Source of the DNA: Mucilaginibacter_A sp965201005
GTDB lineage: Bacteria > Bacteroidota > Bacteroidia > Sphingobacteriales > Sphingobacteriaceae
NCBI RefSeq assembly: GCF_965201005.1
Contig: NZ_OZ241747.1
Span: forward strand, 310,001 to 374,000
Length of the DNA: 64,000 bases
Reading direction: 5' to 3'
Each line of letters opens with the position of its first letter. The stretch's first letter is position 1. Both the position numbers and the translations under genes were made by a program. Below are positions 17,107 to 26,440 of the stretch, piece after piece. Below the pieces are notes generated by a model. That model ran no database searches and was not told the origin of the DNA. It saw only the letters and a program-made list of their open reading frames with translations.

Positions 17107-19998
17107 TTACAGCAGCAAATCCCGAATATCTTCCGGTGTTAAAGATTTGATAAAATTACTTTCTGTAGTAATCAGTGCGTTGGCAACATGCTGTTTTTGT
17201 TGTTGTAAAAGAAGTATCTTTTCTTCAATTGTATTTTTGGTGATAAACTTATAAATAATCACTTTTTTAGTTTGGCCGATGCGGTGCGTACGGTCGATAG
17301 CTTGTTGCTCTACCGCAGGGTTCCACCAAGGATCTAAAATAAAAACATAATCTGCTTCTGTTAAATTTAAGCCAACGCCGCCCGCTTTTATCGAAATCAA
17401 AAAAATGCGCAAATCGTTGTTTTCCTGAAACTGACGGATGGTTTCTTCCCTGTTTTTGGTTTTGCCGTCTAAGTAAGCATAAGCAATTTCCTGCCGGTCC
17501 AATTCCTTTCTGAAAATCGTTAGCTGTCGTACAAACTGCGAAAATACCAGCACTTTGTGGCCACCTTCCAGCGCATTGAGCAGCATGTGCCAAACATCAT
17601 CAAACTTGCCCGAACTGCCTTCGTAATCTTCATTGATCAAACGCGGATGATTGGCGATTTGCCTCAGCTTGATCAACCCTTGTAAAACATGAAGTTTGGC
17701 TTGTGCAAAAGTACCTTCTTCAATGCTTTTTAAAAGTTCATTTCGATATTCTGATTTTACTTTTTCGTATTCATCTGCCTGATCTTCAGTCATTTCAGAA
17801 TAAAACAAGTTTTCTGTTTTAGATGGAAGTTCTGTTGCAACCTGTTCTTTGGTCCTTCTTAAAATAAAAGGTTTGATCAGGATTTGCAGGCGTTGGGCTT
17901 TTTCTTCGTCCTTTTTTTTCTCGATCGGAATCACAAAATTGTTCTGGAAATAAGCCTGGTTGCCCAACAGTCCGGGATTGATAAAAGACATTTGCGTCCA
18001 CAAATCATTGACTGAATTTTCTACCGGCGTACCGCTTAAAATCAATTTAAAACGTGATTTCAGCTCGGTTACAGCTTGAAAAGATTTGGAGGAAGCATTT
18101 TTGATGTTCTGGCTTTCGTCCAGAATAATGTATTCAAAAAAGAAATCTTTCAGTAACGAAACATCAATCCGCGTAATGCCATAAGTGGTTATCACCAGAT
18201 CATAATTGCTGAAAACGGAAATATCGCGCTGCCGGAAACTGCCGGTGTGAATTAAGATTTCTATCCCAGGAGCAAAATTTTTAGCTTCGTTGACCCAGTT
18301 GTGCACCAGTGAAGTCGGCATAATTATCAGCGAAGTAACCTTGCCCGAAAGCTGATGTTCTTCCTTTGTTTTTTGCAGCAAAGCCAGCGTTTGTACAGTT
18401 TTGCCCAAGCCCATATCATCCGCCAGGCAACCGCCAAAATGATATTTTTTAAGGAAATGAAACCAATCATAACCTGCTTTTTGGTACGAACGCAACTCGC
18501 CGTTAAAATGCTGAGGCAAAGGCACTTCCTCCAAGCTTTCAAAGTTATTGAGCTGCTGCAGTTTGCGGTTCATGGTAACTTCTGCAAAATCGCTCGTGGC
18601 CAGCTCATTGATCAGGCCGATGTGGTGCTTTTTAAGCTGCAATTTATCGGTATGATTACTGAAATAAAGCAGATTGCCATATTGCGAAAACCATTTTTCG
18701 GGAATCACCGCAATCTCGCCGGAAGGCAAAACAAACTCGCGCCGCCGGTTTAAAATATGTTGTTTCAGTTCGATAAACGGGATTTGGTAGCTGCCAAAGT
18801 AAACGATGGCATAAATATCAAACCAATCATTTCCTTCGCGGATTTCGAGGTTGATTTTCGGACTGGCATAAAAAAACTTTTTATCACCTTCCGGTTGTTC
18901 AATTTCAAAACCGTTTTCAACAAGCAGGTCGTGGTGCTCGTTCAGCCAGTTAAAAACCGAAAGCGAAGCATCTTCTTCCTCTTCCGGGTGCGCCACTTCC
19001 AAATTTTGGAAAAGGCCGGATGCTGTTTTTAGCCCTAAATTTTCAAGCTCCAGAAACTTCTTTTTTTCCCAGGCGAGGCTTCTTTTAATGCGGTAAAAAC
19101 AGTATTGATCGTTGGTGTTTTCAATTCTGACGGAAACCTGCCGCCCATCGCCATAAGGAAAAACCGCCTGCCCGTAACGAAACAACAACTGAATTTGCGA
19201 AACGCCGCCTTCTGTGTAAACCGGCTTTAAAACTGGTTCGGCGTTAAACCGTTCGCTGATGATTTCAAAACCCTGCGCGTAAACCGGATATTTTTCAATC
19301 AGTGGTGCCACAAATTTTTCGTAATAAGTTTTTTCGGATGATTTTGGGATCGAAATATAACGCCGTTCTAAAAATGGCAGCAGTTTTTTGCCTTCAATAT
19401 CTTTCTCAAAATAATAAAGCACATCCTCCAAAAGCAAATACGCCGGCTGATTGCAGATGATATCTGCGCCTTTGTACATAAACTCGATACGCTGGCCTTT
19501 GTATTTAATAGTTGGATAATAGCGCGTTCCGGTTTCGTTTCTGCGGAAATGGAACAAAACCGTTGCCGCTTCATCGGCCAGTTTTACAATGCGTTCTGCC
19601 GGATAACCTTCACGGCTCATCACGCACAGTTCTTTTCCGGGGAGCAAAGCCAAGGCTTCGGCCAGTTTTTTTTCAATTTTCGGGCGGATGGTTTCGTACA
19701 GGTCTTCGGTATAAATTTTGGAGAAAAACTCTACCGGCCGGATCGGTTTTTTGTAGTATTTAACAATGATGTGGCTTTGCTCGGTTTCCTGCAAAATTTT
19801 GATCAATTTGCGGTCGGTATCATCCAAACAATCCGCAAATTCTTCGGCCGTGTTGGTAAACAAGCGTTGGTGCGTAAGCGAATATTCGCCGTTTGGGTTG
19901 AGTTGGACAACGTGCGGCTCAATCATAAACGAAAAATACTCATGCCTGCAAATGGCATAAATAATTTTACAAGGCTTTGTGCTGTCAACTCTCAACAT
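17107..19998 (-). CDS. SNF2/DEAD-box family helicase
   Basis: The protein has 963 residues. The C-terminal half is a Swi2/Snf2 ATPase: Walker A GGCLADDMGLGKTVQTLALL near residue 520, a Walker B of the DESQ form in LDESQNIKN, the SGTPVEN motif, and the second RecA lobe with VFSQFVRQL, KAGGVGLNLTEADYVF and DRTHRIGQTKKVI. The N-terminal 450 residues are a divergent regulatory region of the kind seen in bacterial RapA/HepA-like proteins; no SWIM zinc finger is evident. Such proteins move along DNA or remodel protein-DNA complexes. Several iterated motifs are embedded in the coding sequence (17206, 19020, 19094). Confidence 0.9.
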   Translation of the reverse strand: MLRVDSTKPCKIIYAICRHEYFSFMIEPHVVQLNPNGEYSLTHQRLFTNTAEEFADCLDDTDRKLIKILQETEQSHIIVKYYKKPIRPVEFFSKIYTEDLYETIRPKIEKKLAEALALLPGKELCVMSREGYPAERIVKLADEAATVLFHFRRNETGTRYYPTIKYKGQRIEFMYKGADIICNQPAYLLLEDVLYYFEKDIEGKKLLPFLERRYISIPKSSEKTYYEKFVAPLIEKYPVYAQGFEIISERFNAEPVLKPVYTEGGVSQIQLLFRYGQAVFPYGDGRQVSVRIENTNDQYCFYRIKRSLAWEKKKFLELENLGLKTASGLFQNLEVAHPEEEEDASLSVFNWLNEHHDLLVENGFEIEQPEGDKKFFYASPKINLEIREGNDWFDIYAIVYFGSYQIPFIELKQHILNRRREFVLPSGEIAVIPEKWFSQYGNLLYFSNHTDKLQLKKHHIGLINELATSDFAEVTMNRKLQQLNNFESLEEVPLPQHFNGELRSYQKAGYDWFHFLKKYHFGGCLADDMGLGKTVQTLALLQKTKEEHQLSGKVTSLIIMPTSLVHNWVNEAKNFAPGIEILIHTGSFRQRDISVFSNYDLVITTYGITRIDVSLLKDFFFEYIILDESQNIKNASSKSFQAVTELKSRFKLILSGTPVENSVNDLWTQMSFINPGLLGNQAYFQNNFVIPIEKKKDEEKAQRLQILIKPFILRRTKEQVATELPSKTENLFYSEMTEDQADEYEKVKSEYRNELLKSIEEGTFAQAKLHVLQGLIKLRQIANHPRLINEDYEGSSGKFDDVWHMLLNALEGGHKVLVFSQFVRQLTIFRKELDRQEIAYAYLDGKTKNREETIRQFQENNDLRIFLISIKAGGVGLNLTEADYVFILDPWWNPAVEQQAIDRTHRIGQTKKVIIYKFITKNTIEEKILLLQQQKQHVANALITTESNFIKSLTPEDIRDLLL

Positions 19999-20169
19999 GG
20001 TCGGTAAAATAGCTGGTCAATTGCTTTTACGATCAGGCAAAGTTTCAAACGTAATCAGAATTAGCTTAAAAGAAAAATTCTTTTTGCAGAAAATGAACGG
20101 AAAAGCGCATAAAAACAAAAGAGTAGAAAACGGGAAAATAAATAAAGAAGAATGGACGGTAAAATCAAT

Positions 20170-20955
20170 TCAAATCTCAATTTCCCCGGAGAAAACCTGC
20201 ACTGCCGGGCCTTCCAAAAAAACATCGGTAAAAACAGTACCGTTGTAATTAAATTTTACGCTTAAATCTCCGCCCAACACTTTTATAGGGGTAAAAACAG
20301 CACCAGTTTTATGCTGATGTTGGGCCATCGCCAGGGCAACTGCCGTAACTCCGGTTCCGCAGGCATACGTTTCATCTTCCACGCCGCGCTCAAAAGTGCG
20401 CACAAAAAAACCGTCGTTTAAAGGTTCAGTAAAATTAATGTTGATGCCTTCTTTTCGATACGTTTCATTGTTACGGATGGCAAAACCGTCCTGATAAACG
20501 TTTTTCTGTTCCAGATTTTGCACTAACTGTACAAAATGCGGCGAACCGGTATTCAGCACAAAAGCTTCTCCGTCCCGGTTAATCCCCGCAACATCAATCA
20601 TTTGCAAACTTATCCAGTCGCCGGTTTCGGTAATTTTGGCATAATGCGGCCCGTCAACTGCCAAAAAGTTCGTTTCCTGATCAATCAGACCCAGAAACCG
20701 GGCAAAAGCTACAATACAGCGGCCGCCGTTTCCGCACATGCTGCTTGGTTTGCCATCTGCATTGTAATAGACCATCTCAAAATCAAATGCTTCTTTTAGC
20801 TGCAAAAACAGGATACCATCGCCGCCAATGCCAAAACGGCGATCGCAAATCCTGGCAATTAATGTCGGATTTTGATGATTGAATTGCTGTAACCTATTGT
20901 CTATCAGTATAAAATCATTTCCGGCACCCTGATATTTATAAAAAACCTGCTTCAC
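20170..20955 (-). CDS. dapF: Diaminopimelate epimerase
   Basis: The enzyme interconverts LL- and meso-diaminopimelate for lysine and peptidoglycan synthesis. The 261 residues carry both catalytic cysteines: Cys74 in SSMCGNGGRC and Cys199 in YACGTGVTAVALAM. The N-terminal YKYQGAGNDFILIDN is also typical. Length is slightly short but complete. It lies 171 bases downstream of the SNF2 gene on the same strand's reading order; that gap shows nothing of note. Two diverged motifs (20229, 20292) and one exact copy (20787) lie inside the coding sequence. Confidence 0.94.
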   Translation of the reverse strand: MKQVFYKYQGAGNDFILIDNRLQQFNHQNPTLIARICDRRFGIGGDGILFLQLKEAFDFEMVYYNADGKPSSMCGNGGRCIVAFARFLGLIDQETNFLAVDGPHYAKITETGDWISLQMIDVAGINRDGEAFVLNTGSPHFVQLVQNLEQKNVYQDGFAIRNNETYRKEGININFTEPLNDGFFVRTFERGVEDETYACGTGVTAVALAMAQHQHKTGAVFTPIKVLGGDLSVKFNYNGTVFTDVFLEGPAVQVFSGEIEI

Positions 20956-21080
20956 GTTTAAGATTATTTTTAAATCAGCACAAAGTTGGCTTTATTGGGT
21001 TTTAAAACCAAGCCAAATACAAAAATCAGTATAGATTAAGCTATTTAACATTATTTAACACTGTTTTTGGCTGCTTTGGG

Positions 21081-21112
21081 TTGATTATAAAGGTAGTAAG
21101 GCATTAAATTTG
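21081..21112 (+). promoter_or_regulatory. Bacteroidota-type promoter of the DegP-like gene
   Basis: A TTG at 21081-21083 is followed after 21 bases by TAAATTTG at 21105-21112. This fits the -33 TTG / -7 TAnnTTTG pattern of the Bacteroidota primary sigma factor with normal spacing. Transcription would start near 21118, leaving a leader of about 30 bases before the ATG at 21147. Confidence 0.6.
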
Positions 21113-21146
21113 AACATAGATTATCCATACAAGTAAAATATTTAAC

Positions 21147-22703
21147 ATGAAAAGAATAGGTTTATCATTAATGACAGCTGTTTTGGGAGGTGCGATTGCC
21201 GTAGGTGCCTACAAAATGGTTGAAACAAAAACAGCAAACAACGGCACATTTGAAGACCGGCAAAAAGTTTATTTTGCAAGCAACCATATTGCCCCATTGG
21301 TTTCTTCGGCCGGCACGGTAGATTTTACACAGGCGGCAGCAGCGGTAACACCGGCTGTGGTTTACATCCGCACCACTTATTCTGCCAAGCAAAATAGCGG
21401 CGGACAGCAAGACCAGATGGAACAAATGTTTGGCGATATGTTTGGCATGGGCCGCCGTCGTCAGCAATCCAACATGCCGCAGCGGGCTTCAGGTTCCGGG
21501 GTAATAATTTCTACCGATGGTTATATTGTTACCAATAATCACGTGGTAGAAAACGCGGACAAAATTGAAGTAACCACTAATGATCACCGCCAGTTTAGCG
21601 CAAAAGTGATCGGGACGGACCCAAACACAGATTTGGCTTTGATTAAAGTAAGTGCCACAAATTTGCCGATCATTAAATTTGGCAATTCTGATGAGGCAAA
21701 AGTAGGCGAGTGGGTTTTGGCCGTTGGCAATCCGTTCAACCTTACTTCTACCGTTACTGCCGGCATTGTAAGTGCAAAAGGACGAAATGTTAATATTATT
21801 GGCAGAGGTGAAAATGATGACGAACAAAGTCCTTTTTCTAACCCAAACCAGGATCAGGCACAAACTCCGGCTTTAAGAAAAGGCATTGAATCTTTCATTC
21901 AAACTGATGCTGTAATCAACCCCGGAAATAGCGGCGGTGCTTTGGTAAATACAAAAGGCGAACTGATTGGTATAAACTCTGCAATTCTGTCTCACACCGG
22001 TTCTTATGAAGGTTATGGTTTTGCAATCCCGATTAACTTAGCCAAAAAAGTGTTGAATGATATTGAGAAGTTTGGTAAAGTAAAACGTGGTTTCGTTGGT
22101 GTACAGTTTGTTACACTTGATCCTGATGAGGCAGAAAAATTGAACATTAAAACTACAAATGGTTTATATGTTAACGAATTAGTTCAAGGTGGTGGCGCGC
22201 AACAAGCTGGTATCAAAAAAGGTGATATAATTACAAAAGTTGATGGTAATACTGCTTATGAATCATCTGATCTGCAGGAAAAAGTTGGCCGTTTGCAACC
22301 TGGCGATAAAATCAACTTAACGGTTTTGCGCGACGGACAAGAGAAAACTTTTGCCGTAACGTTAAAGGCAGACAATACTGGTACTTTAGCATCAACCAGA
22401 ACAAAATCCGCAGAAGAAATTTATAATAAATTAGGTGCCAGCTTTGCTCCGCTAACGCCTGCCCAGAAACAAAAATACCACATGAACAGCGGTGTTTTAG
22501 TTACGCAAGTGCGCCAGGGACGGATGTTTGACGAACTGGAAATCGAAGAAGGTTCTGTTATTACAAGCATTAACAAAGTGCCTGTAAATTCTCCGGCCGA
22601 TATTGATAAAGCATTGTCTAATGTACAAGGCGGTTCTTTATTTATCGCTGGTATCCGGCCAGACGGAAGCCGTTTTAACAATGGTTATCAAATGGGAAAC
22701 TAA
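21147..22703 (+). CDS. Do/DegP-family periplasmic serine protease
   Basis: The 518-residue protein starts with an uncleaved or signal-type hydrophobic helix (residues 5-23). The trypsin-like domain shows the catalytic triad His132 (TNNHVVENA), Asp162 (PNTDLALIKV) and Ser262 (INPGNSGGALV). A glycine/glutamine/methionine-rich loop (residues 83-112) corresponds to the LA loop. Two PDZ domains follow at about 290-400 (GFVGVQFVTLDPDEAEKLN) and 420-515. It degrades or refolds misfolded envelope proteins. It has its own promoter and a strong terminator, so it is a single-gene unit. Confidence 0.93.
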   Translation: MKRIGLSLMTAVLGGAIAVGAYKMVETKTANNGTFEDRQKVYFASNHIAPLVSSAGTVDFTQAAAAVTPAVVYIRTTYSAKQNSGGQQDQMEQMFGDMFGMGRRRQQSNMPQRASGSGVIISTDGYIVTNNHVVENADKIEVTTNDHRQFSAKVIGTDPNTDLALIKVSATNLPIIKFGNSDEAKVGEWVLAVGNPFNLTSTVTAGIVSAKGRNVNIIGRGENDDEQSPFSNPNQDQAQTPALRKGIESFIQTDAVINPGNSGGALVNTKGELIGINSAILSHTGSYEGYGFAIPINLAKKVLNDIEKFGKVKRGFVGVQFVTLDPDEAEKLNIKTTNGLYVNELVQGGGAQQAGIKKGDIITKVDGNTAYESSDLQEKVGRLQPGDKINLTVLRDGQEKTFAVTLKADNTGTLASTRTKSAEEIYNKLGASFAPLTPAQKQKYHMNSGVLVTQVRQGRMFDELEIEEGSVITSINKVPVNSPADIDKALSNVQGGSLFIAGIRPDGSRFNNGYQMGN

Positions 22704-22730
22704 AAAATAGTCGGTAAAAACAGTATCAAA

Positions 22731-22757
22731 AACCTGCAAGCAATTGCAGGTTTTTTT
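22731..22757 (+). terminator. Intrinsic terminator after the DegP-like gene
   Basis: Arms AACCTGCA (22731-22738) and TGCAGGTT (22745-22752) enclose a six-base loop, and the second arm runs into a T tract. An iterated motif (TAAAAACAGTAT, 22715-22726) sits directly before it. Confidence 0.85.
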
Positions 22758-22779
22758 GTTTATAGTTAATTTTGTGCCG

Positions 22780-23436
22780 ATGACTTGTGGGATCGAATTC
22801 TTTTTTAAAAACCAGACACTTCTTTTACTGCCTCAAAAAGCAATCCTGTGGAAAGAGCAGAAAACGCTGATCCTGGCCGATGTGCATCTCGGTAAAACGG
22901 CTCATTTCAGAAAGGCCGGAATTGCCGTTCCGCCGCAGCTGGCCGCAAAAGATCTGGAAGTGCTTTCTGGATTGATCGACGAGCATCAGCCTGAAACCGT
23001 CATTTTTTTGGGTGATTTGTTTCATAGTGATAAAAACAGCGACTGGCACGAATTTGCCTTATGGCGAAAAAAGTATGCTAAAAGAAGCATGGTCCTGATT
23101 AAAGGCAACCATGATATTATTAAAGAAGAAAACTTTTTGAACCTGGATATTACCGTTCAGGAAGAAATGCTGATGGGGCCTTTCCGGCTGGCACATCATC
23201 CGCTCAAATCCGAAGAAATAGAAAAGCATAAAGCTTACACACTTTGCGGCCACATTCATCCGGGCGTGCATTTGCGGGGCAAAGGCCGGGATTCGGTTAC
23301 GTTGTCTTGCTTTTCCTTCGGGGCTTTCCAGGCGATTTTACCTTCTTTTGGCAAATTTACAGGCCGGGTTGCCATTCAGCATCAGGAAACAGACCGTGTT
23401 TTTGGCATTTTGAATGATAAAGTGATTGCATTTTGA
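22780..23436 (+). CDS. PdeM-like metallophosphoesterase
   Basis: The start at 22780 gives a 218-residue protein; an ATG at 22744 in the same frame lies inside the preceding terminator hairpin and is unlikely. Calcineurin-like metal-binding motifs appear in order: LADVHLGKT, FLGDLFHSD, LIKGNHDI and HIHPGVHLRGKG. The order and small size match the ligase-associated DNA damage response phosphoesterase PdeM, usually found with an Lhr-type helicase and a ligase. Those partners are not nearby here, so the assignment to that pathway is by family resemblance only. Confidence 0.78.
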   Translation: MTCGIEFFFKNQTLLLLPQKAILWKEQKTLILADVHLGKTAHFRKAGIAVPPQLAAKDLEVLSGLIDEHQPETVIFLGDLFHSDKNSDWHEFALWRKKYAKRSMVLIKGNHDIIKEENFLNLDITVQEEMLMGPFRLAHHPLKSEEIEKHKAYTLCGHIHPGVHLRGKGRDSVTLSCFSFGAFQAILPSFGKFTGRVAIQHQETDRVFGILNDKVIAF

Positions 23437-23512
23437 ATAAAAATTGAAAACTAAATACCTAAAAATTTAGATTGTTTCTAAATAAACATTGTATGGTATA
23501 TTGGCCTCATGC

Positions 23513-23547
23513 TTGAATATCTTTTCCGGCATTAATAAATACTTTTG
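23513..23547 (+). promoter_or_regulatory. Putative sdhCAB promoter
   Basis: TACTTTTG at 23540-23547 is a perfect TAnnTTTG -7 element, 31 bases before the sdhC ATG. A TTG at 23513-23515 lies 24 bases further upstream, slightly wider than usual, so the -33 element is less certain than the -7 element. Confidence 0.5.
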
Positions 23548-23577
23548 CATAATCATAACCTAAAAAACTATTAATCA

Positions 23578-24381
23578 ATGAGTGCTACCAATACACTTTC
23601 TTCTTCGATAGGGAAAAAACTCATCATGTCATTAACCGGTTTGTTTTTAAGCCTTTTTTTGATTGTGCATTTAAGTGGTAATTTTCAGTTGTTTAAAAAC
23701 GATGGCGGTTTGGCTTTTAACGATTACTCCCATTTTATGACGCATTTTCCGCCGATAAAAGTAGTGTCTTATTTGCTTTACCTGTCAATTATTGTCCACT
23801 CCGTTTACGCTTTAATATTAACCATCAATAACCGCAAAGCACGGCCGGTAAATTATGTTCAGGCACCAAAATCGCCCAGCATCTGGTCATCACGTAATAT
23901 GGGGATTTTAGGTTCTTTCCTGTTGTTGTTTATCGTGATCCATATGGGAAACTTCTGGTTTAGCTATCACAAAGATGAATGGTTTAAAAATCATGAAGGG
24001 CCGAAAATGCCTTTTAAAGAATACCGTACCGATTTAAAAACCGGCAAACTGGTTTCTGCAAAACAATTGCCGCAAGGGGAATATGAATACGCAAAATATG
24101 TAGATGTAAACGCACAACAGGAAATTACGATTGCCAAAGATTTGCAGGCACAAGTGATTTTCTCTTTTGCCTCGCCGTTGTATGTTATTTTTTATGTGAT
24201 TGCAATGGCTGCCTTATCATTTCACTTGTTGCACGGTTTTCAAAGCAGCTGGCAAACGATCGGTATGAACCACCGAAAATATAAACCGATTGTTAACCAA
24301 ATTGGCATCTGGCTTTTTGCCGTGATCATCCCAATCGGTTTTGCGCTGATGCCGATCATTTATTATTTCACCAAAAGATAA
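23578..24381 (+). CDS. sdhC: Succinate dehydrogenase/fumarate reductase cytochrome b subunit
   Basis: The 267-residue membrane protein has five predicted transmembrane segments (starting near residues 12, 58, 110, 200 and 240). Histidines suited to bind two b hemes are seen in IVHLSGNFQ, SHFMTHFPP, IVHSVYALI, IHMGNFWFSYH and FHLLHGFQSSWQTI. This single-polypeptide diheme anchor is the B-type complex II of Bacteroidota and Bacillus, linked to menaquinone. It starts the operon sdhC-sdhA-sdhB. The 41-base gap to sdhA contains one iterated motif (24393-24404). Confidence 0.93.
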   Translation: MSATNTLSSSIGKKLIMSLTGLFLSLFLIVHLSGNFQLFKNDGGLAFNDYSHFMTHFPPIKVVSYLLYLSIIVHSVYALILTINNRKARPVNYVQAPKSPSIWSSRNMGILGSFLLLFIVIHMGNFWFSYHKDEWFKNHEGPKMPFKEYRTDLKTGKLVSAKQLPQGEYEYAKYVDVNAQQEITIAKDLQAQVIFSFASPLYVIFYVIAMAALSFHLLHGFQSSWQTIGMNHRKYKPIVNQIGIWLFAVIIPIGFALMPIIYYFTKR

Positions 24382-24422
24382 ACCCAGCAGCAATGCTTCT
24401 TTTATAAGCTAAAATTTGTAAA

Positions 24423-26360
24423 ATGGAATTAAATGCAAAATTGCCCGAAGGGCCATTAGCCGAAAAATGGAACAAACAAAAGTTCAATTTAAAGCTGGTC
24501 AACCCTTCCAATAAACGGAAATACAACGTAATTATCGTTGGTACAGGTCTGGCCGGTGCTTCTGCTGCAGCTTCTCTTGCCGAGTTGGGTTATAATGTAA
24601 CGGCTTTTTGTTTTCAGGATAGTCCGCGACGTGCCCACTCGATTGCGGCACAAGGCGGCATCAATGCAGCAAAAAATTATCAAAACGATGGCGACAGTGT
24701 TTACCGGTTGTTTTATGATACGATAAAAGGTGGCGATTATCGCTCCCGCGAAGCCAATGTTTATCGTTTGGCCGAAGTTTCTGTTAATATTATTGATCAA
24801 TGTGTGGCGCAAGGTGTTCCTTTTGCACGTGATTATGGCGGCTTGCTGGACAACCGTTCATTTGGCGGTGCGCAGGTTTCCAGAACGTTTTATGCCCGCG
24901 GACAAACCGGACAACAGCTTCTTTTAGGGGCATATTCTGCCTTAAACCGTCAGATCAATTTAGGAAAAGTAAAAATGTACACACGTACAGAAATGCTTGA
25001 CCTGGTTGTGGTTGATGGTAAAGCGCAAGGTATTGTTACCCGCAATTTACGCACAGGTTCTATCGAAACACATGCCGGCCATGCAGTATTACTGTGTACC
25101 GGCGGATACAGTAACGTATTTTATTTGTCAACAAATGCCATTGGCTCCAACGTAACGGCCGCATGGCGTGCACATAAACGGGGTGCTTACTTTGCAAATC
25201 CGTGTTTCACGCAAATCCATCCAACTTGTATCCCGGTTTCCGGAGACCATCAATCCAAATTGACCTTAATGTCGGAATCTTTGCGGAACGATGGCCGCGT
25301 TTGGGCACCAAAAACAGTAGAAACTGCTGAGAAATTGCGCAAAGGCGAAATTAAAGTAGTTGATATTAAGGAAGAAGACCGCGACTACTTTTTGGAACGT
25401 AAATATCCGTCTTTTGGCAACCTAGTTCCGCGGGACGTGGCTTCCCGAAATGCAAAAGAAGTTTCTGATGAAGGTAAAGGTGTTGGTGCTTCGGGCAAAG
25501 CGGTTTTTCTGGATTTTGCAGATGCCATCAAACGTTTGGGCGAAGATACGGTGAGGGCAAAATATGGTAACCTGTTTGATATGTATTATCAGATTACAGA
25601 TGAAAACCCGTACAAGCAACCGATGCGGATTTATCCTGCTGTGCATTACACCATGGGCGGCCTTTGGGTTGATTATAATCTGATGACATCCATTCCAGGC
25701 TGTTATGCTTTAGGTGAAGCCAATTTCTCTGATCACGGGGCCAACCGTTTGGGAGCATCTGCTTTGATGCAAGGCTTGGCTGATGGTTATTTTGTGATTC
25801 CTTATACTTTGGGCGATTATCTGGCTACAATCGGCCCGAAACCAATCGACCCAAACCATCCGGCTTTTGCGCAAACCAAAAAAGATGTAGAAGCTAATGT
25901 AAGCAGGTTTTTATCCATGAAAAATGGTAATAAAACAGTAAACGAATATCACCGTGAACTGGGCCATATTATGTGGGAATACTGCGGAATGGCGCGTAAT
26001 GAAACCGGTTTGACCAAAGCAAAAGGTTTGATCCAGGCATTAAAAGCCGATTTCTGGAAAAATGTCATTGTAATGGGCGAAAATGAAGAGATCAATTTTT
26101 CTTTAGAACGTGCCGGCCGGGTTGCAGATTTTATTGAGTTGGGCGAATTAATGATTGATGATGCTTTAATGCGCCGTGAATCATGCGGCGGCCATTTCCG
26201 CGAAGAATCCCAAACAGAAGAAGGCGAAGCAAAACGTGATGATGAGAACTTTTCTTTCGTAGCTGCCTGGGAATTTATGGGCCAAAATCAGCCGGAAAAA
26301 TTAAACCGTGAAGAATTGGTTTTTGAAAACGTAAAATTAACACAAAGAAGTTATAAATAA
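24423..26360 (+). CDS. sdhA: Succinate dehydrogenase/fumarate reductase flavoprotein subunit
   Basis: The 645-residue catalytic subunit binds FAD (VIIVGTGLAGASAAASLAELG). The covalent-flavin histidine region is RRAHSIAAQGGINAAKNY, and the active-site stretch is PCFTQIHPTC. GEANFSDHGANRLGASALMQG and the C-terminal helical domain ending in RRESCGGHFREE complete the fold. It oxidises succinate to fumarate or the reverse at the cytoplasmic face, passing electrons to SdhB. Length agrees with the B-type family. Confidence 0.95.
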   Translation: MELNAKLPEGPLAEKWNKQKFNLKLVNPSNKRKYNVIIVGTGLAGASAAASLAELGYNVTAFCFQDSPRRAHSIAAQGGINAAKNYQNDGDSVYRLFYDTIKGGDYRSREANVYRLAEVSVNIIDQCVAQGVPFARDYGGLLDNRSFGGAQVSRTFYARGQTGQQLLLGAYSALNRQINLGKVKMYTRTEMLDLVVVDGKAQGIVTRNLRTGSIETHAGHAVLLCTGGYSNVFYLSTNAIGSNVTAAWRAHKRGAYFANPCFTQIHPTCIPVSGDHQSKLTLMSESLRNDGRVWAPKTVETAEKLRKGEIKVVDIKEEDRDYFLERKYPSFGNLVPRDVASRNAKEVSDEGKGVGASGKAVFLDFADAIKRLGEDTVRAKYGNLFDMYYQITDENPYKQPMRIYPAVHYTMGGLWVDYNLMTSIPGCYALGEANFSDHGANRLGASALMQGLADGYFVIPYTLGDYLATIGPKPIDPNHPAFAQTKKDVEANVSRFLSMKNGNKTVNEYHRELGHIMWEYCGMARNETGLTKAKGLIQALKADFWKNVIVMGENEEINFSLERAGRVADFIELGELMIDDALMRRESCGGHFREESQTEEGEAKRDDENFSFVAAWEFMGQNQPEKLNREELVFENVKLTQRSYK

Positions 26361-26373
26361 GTAGCAGGTATAA

Positions 26374-26426
26374 AGTATCAGGTAGCAAGAAATTGCAACA
26401 GTGCTTGATACTTGATACCTGATACT
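26374..26426. repeat. Inverted repeat in the sdhA-sdhB spacer
   Basis: Arms AGTATCAGGTAGCAAG (26374-26389) and CTTGATACCTGATACT (26411-26426) pair with a single mismatch around a 21-base loop. The surrounding bases repeat the same words (GATACTTGATACC). It resembles the small palindromic repeats made of TATCAAGTATC-type words that occur in Bacteroidota spacers, as I remember them. In the transcript it would form a hairpin between sdhA and sdhB and could adjust the relative yield of the two. Confidence 0.7.
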
Positions 26427-26440
26427 CAATACTTAGCATT

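Noticed and set aside
22744..22779. Upstream ATG for the PdeM-like gene
   Set aside because: It falls in the terminator hairpin of the preceding gene; 22780 is the better start.
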